Below the pieces are notes generated by a model. It worked only from the letters and a program-made list of their open reading frames with translations, searched no databases and was not told where the DNA came from. The translations under genes were made by a program, and so were the position numbers. From the NCBI GenBank assembly GCA_003136475.1, contig PLEQ01000082.1:7081-13401 (forward strand): a stretch of 6,321 bases of DNA, given 5' to 3'. This stretch comes from Deltaproteobacteria bacterium. Lineage in GTDB: Bacteria > Bdellovibrionota_B > Oligoflexia > Oligoflexales > Bog-1112. Shown piece by piece: positions 1 to 5,819 of this stretch; the stretch's first letter is position 1; every line of letters starts with the position of its first letter.

Positions 1-509
1 TCAGCGCTTGTCGTAGTGGACAAGACCGTAGCGGAACTCGTTTCGCCCGCAATCGCTTGACCGAGAAAATACCCACCGACACCTGAGTCATTGCAGTCTT
101 CTTGATTTGGAATAGCACTTAGAGTGGCATAACAGGTTTGACTGGAACTCGCAAAAACGGGGCTGCTCGTTTGGGAACTACTGACGATCGCGCTCACACA
201 GCTGCTTTGGGTTTTAATAGTACTGATCGAACTTGCACACGAAGCGGCTTCACTCGAACTCGCTGGTATATAGACTCCGCTGCTGGCCAGACACGCTGCC
301 TGTGTTGTGGCTGCGCTTGGTGTTGTTTGATTGGCTGTTCCGGTGCTATCGACGGTCGCAGCACTTGCCATCACTTGGCTTGTCGAAGTTATAGCTGCAG
401 GCGACTCTTTTTTAAGCGGCTTATCTTTGCGACTTTTACACGCTTGCCCAAAAATGGAGAGAACAATTAGAAGCAGAAGCCAAACTTGATTTTTATGAAA
501 TATCTTCAA
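1..509 (-). CDS. Probable Ser/Thr/Ala-rich lipoprotein, C-terminus beyond window
   Basis: An uninterrupted minus-strand frame of 169 codons runs from TTG at 509 off the left edge. The TTG is chosen because GGGGA (521-517) lies 7 nt upstream. A further in-frame TTG at 530 has no such site, and no ATG precedes the signal. Residues 1-24 look like a lipoprotein signal: basic start (K2, H5, K6), hydrophobic core 9-20, then GQAC with Cys24 as a possible lipidated residue. The lipobox is imperfect, with Gly at -3 and Gln at -2. A charged KSRKDKPLKK stretch follows, then a low-complexity Ser/Thr/Ala region with cysteines at 73, 91, 104, 126 and 139. C91-C104 and C126-C139 form similar 14-residue loops. 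No enzymatic motif is seen. It is probably attached to a membrane and facing outward; its function is unknown. It is divergent from the phosphoesterase gene at 734. Confidence 0.7.
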   Translation of the reverse strand, partial: MKIFHKNQVWLLLLIVLSIFGQACKSRKDKPLKKESPAAITSTSQVMASAATVDSTGTANQTTPSAATTQAACLASSGVYIPASSSEAASCASSISTIKTQSSCVSAIVSSSQTSSPVFASSSQTCYATLSAIPNQEDCNDSGVGGYFLGQAIAGETSSATVLSTTTSA

Positions 510-516
510 TGCACGA

Positions 517-521
517 TCCCC
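517..521 (-). promoter_or_regulatory. Ribosome binding site for the TTG-started lipoprotein gene
   Basis: GGGGA on the minus strand ends 7 nt before TTG 509. It is the main reason for choosing that start over the in-frame TTG at 530, since no ATG is available upstream of the signal sequence. Confidence 0.5.
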
Positions 522-619
522 AAAATACAATCACGTACTGCTCGGAAAATCATAGGAAAATTTTAAGAAAACTCTCATTTTTATCCGTAACAACCAAGAA
601 GACAATGGCTTTTTTATTC

Positions 620-638
620 CTGGGCACGGTCTGCCCAG
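620..638. promoter_or_regulatory. 19-bp perfect inverted repeat in the divergent intergenic region
   Basis: CTGGGCA (620-626) and TGCCCAG (632-638) are perfect inverse complements around CGGTC. The symmetry continues outward as TTTTATT (612-618) and AATAAAA (642-648), with an asymmetric interruption. On either strand the hairpin is preceded by T and followed by A, the reverse of an intrinsic terminator. It sits between the divergent genes that start at 509 and 734. A repressor or activator site, or an RNA hairpin in a leader, is an inference from position and symmetry only. Confidence 0.45.
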
Positions 639-649
639 AAAAATAAAAT
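621..649 (+). promoter_or_regulatory. Possible sigma70-type promoter for the phosphoesterase gene at 734
   Basis: TGGGCA (621-626, 4 of 6 matches to TTGACA) and TAAAAT (644-649, 5 of 6 to TATAAT) are separated by 17 bp. The left arm of the palindrome would form the -35 box and the right arm would lie in the spacer. This would place transcription initiation about 75-80 nt before the ATG. The -35 match is weak and the region is AT-rich, so a chance match is possible. Confidence 0.3.
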
Positions 650-733
650 TTCGATCCTCCTTTAAGTTCCACTCATAAAGAGTCTTCTATTCTTCTTTAT
701 TCTTCATCTTTCTTGCTATTGTGAGGATGTCAT

Positions 734-2188
734 ATGATGGCAAAGACCGGGACCTTTCTTTATGATCACCGACTCTTCGCAGTCCTATTGGTGATGTGTT
801 TCTCTTGTCTAGCATGGACTTCTGGCAAAAATACAAGACCGATAGCGACTCATGAAGAGTTTTCGAGCGAAACTCAGAGCTCAGAAGCTATCCCGCTCAA
901 TCCCATTGCCTATACTAAAAATATTTACTGGGATGTGACAACGATCTCTCTTACGACACTCGCTACTGTAAGCAGCCTTTGTGTCCCTGTATTCGTGGGT
1001 GCCTTCTTGCGCTATCGACATTTACTAAAAAATGCAGACTCTTTTGCAGAATTCGTGGCGGATCCTAGCCCTTGGCACATGGATTATGACACACCCGCTC
1101 CGCCGACCCGGCTCTTGAGATCCGTCAATCTTTGGTACAATGTCATGGGCTTTGCAGGAATTTTGGGACTTGCAAGTTTAGCGTCCGGAGCCGCTGTGGC
1201 TGGTGTTAATGCCTTGGCGAACGGTTTCGGCATGTCTTTGCTGGCAACACGGGTGAGTACCGAAGATCCGCCCGCTAACTTCACGATGATTTTTAGTTCC
1301 GACTCGCAATTTCCTTGGGGAAAAAATGACAATACCACTCTGCCTGAAGACGAGTTCGACCGCCTTGGCATAGAGACCAATCGCTACCAAGCACTAGCGA
1401 TGAACACCCTCAAAGATGCGCATGAGCGACTTGGGAATCCCGTAGGTGTGGTTATGAACGGCGATCTAACCGCTTTCGGTCACCCCTGGCAATGGCGTCT
1501 ATTCAAAAGACTCTATATAAAAGGTTCCGAAGATGCCATGCCGGAGATAATAAAATGGGATGTGTTTCCTGGCCTCGGCAATCATGATTATGCCAATGAT
1601 GTGGACGACTGTTGGGGACCATGGGAATCCTTCTTTACTTGGAAAAAAGAATGGTGTGCAAGAAACTCTTTGAACTATATCGAAGATTTTGCGGACAAAA
1701 ATGCCAAAAAAATAACCAATTTTGATCCTGATAGTCGTGCCTATTCCTGGGACATGAATCAATTTCATTTTGTTCAGCTACACTTTCATCCCCTCTACAC
1801 TCATGACGGCATCGGAGTTAAATCCTCGCTGCCTTGGCTAAGGGAAGATCTCATTCAGGCTGCTATAAAAAATCAGAAAGTGATTCTCAACTTTCATGAT
1901 TTGGGTGAACATTTTGTTCCGACGGAAGAGTTTCTCTCCATCTTAGACCTCGCGGAGGTCATCGCTATCTTTACCGGTCACATTCACCACCGAGTTGGAT
2001 TAAAAGGTCACGTTTCAAGCGCGCACCAAAAGATTCCTCACTTCCGTTGTGGTTCGTCAACCTACAACACATTTCTAGGTGTTAATTTCCATTCCACTTT
2101 CTTGGAAGTCTTTGCAATCGAAGCCGTAACGGGCAGGCCTCACGTCACCCAATACACGCGTGTAGATTACGAAACTGAAAAAATTTAA
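734..2188 (+). CDS. Membrane-anchored calcineurin-like metallophosphoesterase
   Basis: This 484-residue protein carries the ordered motifs of the calcineurin-like metallophosphoesterase fold, which hydrolyses phosphomono- or diesters at a two-metal centre. They are SDSQ (D190, Q192), NGDLTAFGH (D244), GNHD (N283, H284, D285), NFHD (H388) and GHIHH (H416, H418). The first motif has Gln where many relatives have His. The N-terminal 180 residues hold three hydrophobic stretches at about 14-28 (signal peptide or anchor), 68-92 and 136-160. Basic residues R93, R95, K99, R126 and R129 lie in the loop between the last two, which suggests that loop is cytoplasmic and the catalytic domain periplasmic. 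The start follows GAGGA (723-727) by 6 nt; an adjacent second ATG at 737 is an alternative. The substrate cannot be read from the sequence. It is transcribed away from the lipoprotein gene and converges on the small gene at 2205. Confidence 0.88.
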   Translation: MMAKTGTFLYDHRLFAVLLVMCFSCLAWTSGKNTRPIATHEEFSSETQSSEAIPLNPIAYTKNIYWDVTTISLTTLATVSSLCVPVFVGAFLRYRHLLKNADSFAEFVADPSPWHMDYDTPAPPTRLLRSVNLWYNVMGFAGILGLASLASGAAVAGVNALANGFGMSLLATRVSTEDPPANFTMIFSSDSQFPWGKNDNTTLPEDEFDRLGIETNRYQALAMNTLKDAHERLGNPVGVVMNGDLTAFGHPWQWRLFKRLYIKGSEDAMPEIIKWDVFPGLGNHDYANDVDDCWGPWESFFTWKKEWCARNSLNYIEDFADKNAKKITNFDPDSRAYSWDMNQFHFVQLHFHPLYTHDGIGVKSSLPWLREDLIQAAIKNQKVILNFHDLGEHFVPTEEFLSILDLAEVIAIFTGHIHHRVGLKGHVSSAHQKIPHFRCGSSTYNTFLGVNFHSTFLEVFAIEAVTGRPHVTQYTRVDYETEKI

Positions 2189-2193
2189 ATATC

Positions 2194-2208
2194 CTAGCCC
2201 CGCGCTAG
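2194..2208. terminator. Weak possible bidirectional terminator hairpin
   Basis: CTAGC (2194-2198) pairs with GCTAG (2204-2208) around CCCGC, between the convergent genes that end at 2188 and 2205. The plus side is followed by a pyrimidine-rich CGTTTCTTCCTTTTCC, and the minus side reads into GATATTTAAATTTTTTC. The stem has only 5 bp, the T tracts are interrupted or delayed, and the stop codon of the minus-strand gene lies within the hairpin. It is therefore a weak call. Confidence 0.3.
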
Positions 2209-2483
2209 CGTTTCTTCCTTTTCCTGGCCTGGACTAAGCCGCGTTCAATAGCTTCACGGACATCATTGGCCAATAGATCCACGACAGCCTGCGGGTCTAC
2301 GGAAGAGAACAAGAAGGGAATACGTCGTTCGGGGCCATTCGCTTTCGCCCGCACGATATCCCGTGCGGTGCGGGGTCCGACCCGCATCACCAACTGATCC
2401 TTCTCAGCTTCGGATAAGTTCATTCTCGGGCTAGGGAGATCGGCTTCTATATGTTCCAGGGCTCGTGTTAAGTCGTCGTTCAA
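2205..2483 (-). CDS. Small basic protein of unknown function
   Basis: The family is not recognised. The start is set at TTG 2483 because AAAGGAG (2495-2489) precedes it by 5 nt. The longer frame from TTG 2504 has no Shine-Dalgarno sequence and would place this site inside the coding region. The product is 92 residues, has no cysteine, no hydrophobic segment and no signal peptide, and so is probably cytoplasmic. An acidic, probably helical N-terminus (residues 2-16) is followed by a central part rich in Arg. Residues 63-86 could form an amphipathic helix, and the protein ends in a basic tail, ARKRKKR. The tail could contact nucleic acid or a membrane surface, but nothing proves this. It starts 31 nt after the stop of the upstream metallophosphoesterase and is probably co-transcribed with it, which suggests a linked role without defining it. 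Confidence 0.6.
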   Translation of the reverse strand: MNDDLTRALEHIEADLPSPRMNLSEAEKDQLVMRVGPRTARDIVRAKANGPERRIPFLFSSVDPQAVVDLLANDVREAIERGLVQARKRKKR

Positions 2484-2488
2484 GCTTT

Positions 2489-2495
2489 CTCCTTT
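2489..2495 (-). promoter_or_regulatory. Ribosome binding site that fixes the TTG start of the small gene
   Basis: AAAGGAG on the minus strand lies 5 nt upstream of TTG 2483. It is a near-ideal Shine-Dalgarno match and argues against initiation at the upstream TTG 2504. Confidence 0.65.
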
Positions 2496-2514
2496 GGCCT
2501 TCAAAGTTTAGAAC

Positions 2515-3663
2515 TCAGCAACGCAAGCGAAGAAGCGTTATCTCAGAAGGTACACCGGTTCGCAGCGGAGGGCCCCAATAGCCCGTACCACGACTGACAT
2601 AAATCCACATGTTTTTATGTTTGTTGAGGCCTTTATAATAACGATGAAACAGCGCAACGACATAATTCCAAGGAAAGTACTGGCCGCCATGCGTGTGGCC
2701 GGACAGTTGTAAATCAAAGCCGAGAGCCGAAGCCTCTTGGTAACTAGCAGGTTGATGGGCGAGCAAGATTTTAACCGTGTGTTCAGGAGCACCCGCAAGA
2801 GCTTTTTTAGGGTCGGATGCGTGCTCGGGCATAATCTGCGCAGCATGATAGTCGCTCACACCAGCTAAGAGGAATGAGCTGTTATTTTGCCGAATTATGA
2901 CATGCTCATTCAGCAAAACATGCGCGCCCAGGCGACGGAACTCTTCTAACCAATCTGTGACACCCCAGTAATATTCGTGATTGCCTGTAATGAAGTAGGT
3001 CCCGTGCTGCGATCGAAGATTACGCAGCGGTGCTATGACATCTCTGAGTTGCTGGACCGAACCATCGATAAAGTCACCGGTCAAAACGATAAGGTCGGGA
3101 GCCAACTGATTCGCCATGGCAACAACATTCTCGACGTAGCTTAGACCAATTGTTGGACCAGCATGGAGGTCGGAGATTTGGACAATCTTGAAACCGTCAA
3201 ATTCCTTCGGCAAATTGGGCAAGGGAATATCCACTTCGTAGATTTTTGGCCCGGCTATCGCTTGCCAACTGCCTACCGCAGCGGTAGCCAGAGTCAGGAA
3301 ACCTGCAGTCAGAAAACTCCGACGCTCGAGATCAACCGGTCGGGTTTGGCTGGCAACGAGCTTCCAAAGCCCTAGGACCACATCTGCAGCGAAGGTATAG
3401 AAAAATAGGCAAGAAAAAACACCGAGGGTCGTGTAAAGGAACCAATAGAAAATAAACGAGATACGTGTGTCACTCGGATAGCTCCGGTAAAGAATAGGTC
3501 CAAGTATTTGCACGAACACAAATGCACCAACCGTCAGCCACATAACGCGGCTGGGGTTTGTCGGCCATGGCCAACGGGTGACAAGTCGGTGACCGACGTA
3601 GTAAGAGGAAGCCGTCAAAACCGTAAGCGCAACTAAAATGAAAAGAGCCATACGGACATGCAT
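2515..3663 (-). CDS. YkuE-type membrane metallophosphoesterase
   Basis: With ATG 3663 as start the product has 382 residues. Three hydrophobic segments (about 4-24, 41-58, 69-98) are followed by a Tat-like ERRSFL motif (R114, R115) and a fourth segment (about 116-137). The catalytic domain then shows SDLHAG (D165, H167), LTGDF (G196, D197), GNHE (227-230), LLAHQP (H303) and GHTHGG (322-327). This set is typical of YkuE-like calcineurin-type phosphoesterases, which use a two-metal site. The domain probably faces the periplasm; the substrate is unknown. ATG 3663 is preferred because AGGG (3674-3671) lies 7 nt upstream and the membrane segment begins directly after it. ATG 3708 in the same frame would add 15 non-membrane residues and has no ribosome site. 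ATG 3651 is a further option. The gene follows the S53 protease gene on the same strand after about 130 nt and precedes the small gene by 31 nt. Confidence 0.9.
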   Translation of the reverse strand: MHVRMALFILVALTVLTASSYYVGHRLVTRWPWPTNPSRVMWLTVGAFVFVQILGPILYRSYPSDTRISFIFYWFLYTTLGVFSCLFFYTFAADVVLGLWKLVASQTRPVDLERRSFLTAGFLTLATAAVGSWQAIAGPKIYEVDIPLPNLPKEFDGFKIVQISDLHAGPTIGLSYVENVVAMANQLAPDLIVLTGDFIDGSVQQLRDVIAPLRNLRSQHGTYFITGNHEYYWGVTDWLEEFRRLGAHVLLNEHVIIRQNNSSFLLAGVSDYHAAQIMPEHASDPKKALAGAPEHTVKILLAHQPASYQEASALGFDLQLSGHTHGGQYFPWNYVVALFHRYYKGLNKHKNMWIYVSRGTGYWGPPLRTGVPSEITLLRLRC

Positions 3664-3796
3664 CAAAGAGCCCTGCCTTATTGGAGTCGTCCCAAGATGG
3701 AGGATCATCCCGGATCTTAGGCGTGAACGACAGAGAATCCTTATAGTGCATTCTACTGCATTTTATGTCGTCTTTCTCAACTCTTCCTACCGGCTG

Positions 3797-5326
3797 CTAT
3801 TGGACTAGGTAGTTCAATAGAGCAGCACCGTTCATAGTCCCCCAGCCTGTGACGGCATCCCAACCTTTTCCTGCTGTATAAGCTCCGTTGCTGCCCTGAG
3901 TAATATCCCGAAAGATTCGCTTTTTTTGACTAAGCGAGGCCTTGTACAAAAGAGGATTGAGGTAACCGAGCGCATCTAAATCTTGCTCGGCTCGCGCTTC
4001 ATTGACTAGAGCCAGAAAGCCCACCCATTGCGGAGCAGCCATGCTTGTCCCACCCACCAGCAACCAGTTCGGGACATTATTCGTATGCTCTTGCGTCCAA
4101 ATAGCCTCACCCGTCCCCGGGTCTGCGTTAAACGCAACGTCGGGATCAGCACGTTTGGTGTAGGGAGTTTGGGAAAGCTGCCAAAACGGGCGTGGGTAGA
4201 AGATGCTGACGCCGCCACCGCTGCCCCACCAGCCAATTTCGGAAAATCCACTTGCGGAAAGGTTCAAAGTCGTACCCCCAACAGAAACAACATTGGGATT
4301 GATATTCGGCCACCCTGCCGACAAGGTACTATCTCCGCAGCTATCAGACCCATTATCCCCGGATGCGACCAAAATATTGATGCCTTGCGCAATAGCGCGG
4401 GCAAAAACTTTTTCCATATCTCTACGGTGTTGTTTCGGAACATGGGTTTCACAATCACCCCAACTGTAATTCACCAACTTCGAACGGTTGTCATCAAGAA
4501 TAGCGTTAAAAACTGTCAACTCTCCCGCATCACTATTCTGTGAGGAAGAAAATACATGAATATTGGCACCTGGTGCAATCATGGCCGTCAATTCACTATC
4601 GAGCTCGGTTTCAATCGCGGCACGATTATCATAAGCAGGAATGCCATCAAAAATAATCTGCTCCACGCTCGGCACCGGCGATAGCCCGACCTTTTCATAA
4701 TAAGTGAGAACATCCTGTAGCGAAAAATCCATGAACGCAGCGATCGCAATATCTTGGTCCTTGCCGCTCAAACCCTGTTCGTATAGGGGGTCCATACCGT
4801 AGGCCGTTTTAATCTGGGCTGGCAAAATTCCTGGCTGTTGCGAAGTTTCGTACTGTTGTGCCGCAATTTTATAATGCGGTTTGTAGGAATGCGTATTATC
4901 CAGACCGGTGATGTTGGCTACGCGACTCAGTTGGGAGGGAATCTCTATCTCTCCCCTGTTTCTAAATTTTTTCGGTCCTGTAAATTGTATTTGCGCACTA
5001 AATACCTTTTCAAAAAGTTGGTGATCGCCTTGGATCACGAGCATAAGATGCGATTTGCTTTCTTTAACGATGCTAAACCCTGACTCCCTAAGAAAACCGA
5101 GCATCTCATTGTATTCTGCATCTGAGGGAGCCACTAAAGATCGTATTTCCTCGGGGGAATAATAAACTCCGTAACGCTCGGATTCGGGATTGAGCACATT
5201 ATCAGCAAGGTCTTGGAGAGGAATCGTCTCCGTCAAACTCAGGACAGCTTGTATAGGCTGTCCCGGTGAATCCAAACTTGATAAAGTGACAAAAAACAGC
5301 ACTAATATATTAAATATTGAATTCAT
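3797..5326 (-). CDS. Secreted S53 serine-carboxyl protease (sedolisin/kumamolisin type)
   Basis: This is a complete pro-enzyme of 509 residues. A hydrophobic signal stretch (about 5-17) has no Lys or Arg before it, which is unusual. Residues about 26-153 form the pro-kumamolisin activation domain, with an ERYGVYYSPEEIRSLVAPS segment typical of it. The catalytic domain (about 165-509) has E239 and D243 in ETELD, the oxyanion aspartate D324 in SGDNGS, and the nucleophile S428 in GGTSMAAP. The C-terminal calcium site is intact: D474, I475, G486, G488 and D490. S53 enzymes are endopeptidases, usually active at acid pH, that cleave off their own pro-domain after export. ATG 5326 is chosen because GGAGG (5336-5332) lies 5 nt upstream and the signal sequence starts there. 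The frame is open to ATG 5482 but that extension is basic and unlike a pro-enzyme start. No accessory C-terminal domain is present. Confidence 0.95.
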   Translation of the reverse strand: MNSIFNILVLFFVTLSSLDSPGQPIQAVLSLTETIPLQDLADNVLNPESERYGVYYSPEEIRSLVAPSDAEYNEMLGFLRESGFSIVKESKSHLMLVIQGDHQLFEKVFSAQIQFTGPKKFRNRGEIEIPSQLSRVANITGLDNTHSYKPHYKIAAQQYETSQQPGILPAQIKTAYGMDPLYEQGLSGKDQDIAIAAFMDFSLQDVLTYYEKVGLSPVPSVEQIIFDGIPAYDNRAAIETELDSELTAMIAPGANIHVFSSSQNSDAGELTVFNAILDDNRSKLVNYSWGDCETHVPKQHRRDMEKVFARAIAQGINILVASGDNGSDSCGDSTLSAGWPNINPNVVSVGGTTLNLSASGFSEIGWWGSGGGVSIFYPRPFWQLSQTPYTKRADPDVAFNADPGTGEAIWTQEHTNNVPNWLLVGGTSMAAPQWVGFLALVNEARAEQDLDALGYLNPLLYKASLSQKKRIFRDITQGSNGAYTAGKGWDAVTGWGTMNGAALLNYLVQ

Positions 5327-5331
5327 ACAGT

Positions 5332-5336
5332 CCTCC
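5332..5336 (-). promoter_or_regulatory. Ribosome binding site that fixes the protease start
   Basis: GGAGG on the minus strand lies 5 nt before ATG 5326. This strong site, together with the signal sequence directly after the ATG, rejects the upstream in-frame ATG codons as starts. Confidence 0.75.
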
Positions 5337-5352
5337 AAAAAGCCATCAGACT

Positions 5353-5385
5353 CCGAAAACATCCGGCACTTTCGGCTAAGCTTAG
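5353..5385 (-). promoter_or_regulatory. Hairpin and palindrome in the leader of the protease gene
   Basis: On the minus strand a perfect 10-bp palindrome, CTAAGCTTAG (5385-5376), directly abuts an inverted repeat in which CCGAAA (5375-5370) can pair with TTTCGG (5358-5353) over an 11-nt loop. The hairpin ends 16 nt before the ribosome site of the protease gene. A role in mRNA stability or control is possible, but the six-pair stem could be chance. Confidence 0.25.
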
Positions 5386-5489
5386 AAAAAATTGAGAAAA
5401 AATAATTTTTTTGCAGAAGAAACAAAAGATTAGTGGGTCGACAACGCATCTCCAGAAGGGCTAAACCAATCTGCGGAAACACTAAGACT

Positions 5490-5515
5490 GCGATCCCTCG
5501 CTGACGCTCGGGATG
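5490..5515. repeat. REP-like imperfect inverted repeat
   Basis: ATCCC (5493-5497) and GGGAT (5510-5514) pair around a 12-nt centre in which GC (5500-5501) can pair with GC (5506-5507). The sequence has the look of small extragenic palindromes scattered between genes in many bacterial genomes, which often end in GGGATGACA. That it is dispersed in this genome is an inference, as only one copy is visible here. Confidence 0.45.
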
Positions 5516-5572
5516 ACAAAACGAACCGGACTAGGATAACAAAACGAACCGGACTAGGATGACAACCGGACT
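5511..5572. repeat. 23-bp tandem repeat, two full copies and one shortened copy
   Basis: Copy 1 (5511-5533) and copy 2 (5534-5556) are each 23 bp and differ at one base (GGATGAC versus GGATAAC). Copy 3 (5557-5572) begins GGATGACAA and then continues CCGGACT, so it lacks about 6 bp of the middle. The array begins inside the right arm of the REP-like inverted repeat and ends at CTCGAG. It lies between two divergent genes and carries no credible coding sequence. Confidence 0.8.
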
Positions 5573-5751
5573 CGAGCTTTCAGATGGACGAAACAAGAAA
5601 GCCGCGCTGCATAGAAGGCGGGGATGTCTATTGCGCAACGCTCACTATCTTTTGGACAGCTCATCACAGATTTTGTCTTTTAGAAACAAACCCATTGCTG
5701 TTCTGGAGTTCTTTTCAAAGACGACTCTATTTCATCACTTCGTTAATCCTG
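5573..5751. other. Intergenic stretch without a recognised feature
   Basis: This is the middle of the 493-bp gap between the divergent genes that start at 5326 and 5820. Two plus-strand frames beginning at 5559 and 5584 are open here, but they start in or next to the repeats and overlap each other. They also lack a ribosome site and encode no recognisable protein. No RNA gene or terminator was seen. Confidence 0.5.
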
Positions 5752-5780
5752 TTGAAAGAACGCCTAGTCCACCTTCAAAT
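5752..5780 (+). promoter_or_regulatory. Possible sigma70-type promoter for the gene at 5820
   Basis: TTGAAA (5752-5757, 5 of 6 matches to TTGACA) and TCAAAT (5775-5780, 4 of 6 to TATAAT) are separated by 17 bp, placing initiation about 33 nt before ATG 5820. The spacing is ideal but the -10 match is modest. Confidence 0.35.
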
Positions 5781-5819
5781 GCAGAGGTTTAAATTCTAAG
5801 CTATTTGAAAGGACATCCA

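Noticed and set aside
138..470. Plus-strand frame encoding a Cys/Thr/Arg-rich 110-residue product
   Set aside because: It is antisense to the longer lipoprotein frame, which has a ribosome site and signal sequence. Its odd composition is what the complement of a Ser/Ala/Thr-rich gene gives.
620..638. Intrinsic terminator at the 19-bp palindrome
   Set aside because: On both strands the hairpin is followed by A-rich rather than T-rich sequence, and it lies between the starts of divergent genes, not after a gene.
3664..3708. Start of the YkuE-type gene at ATG 3708
   Set aside because: No Shine-Dalgarno sequence precedes it, and it would add 15 polar residues before the first membrane segment. 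It remains a possible alternative.
4028..4543. Plus-strand 171-residue frame inside the protease gene
   Set aside because: It is fully antisense to the catalytic domain of the S53 protease, whose motifs are intact, so it is a shadow.
5327..5482. N-terminal extension of the protease to ATG 5482
   Set aside because: The extension precedes a strong ribosome site and signal sequence at 5326, so it is upstream untranslated sequence that happens to be open.
5511..5572. CRISPR array
   Set aside because: The repeats are directly adjacent with no unique spacers between them, and no cas gene is present.
5559..5799. Two overlapping plus-strand frames of 77 and 71 residues
   Set aside because: They start in or next to the repeat cluster, overlap each other, have no ribosome site and resemble no protein I know.
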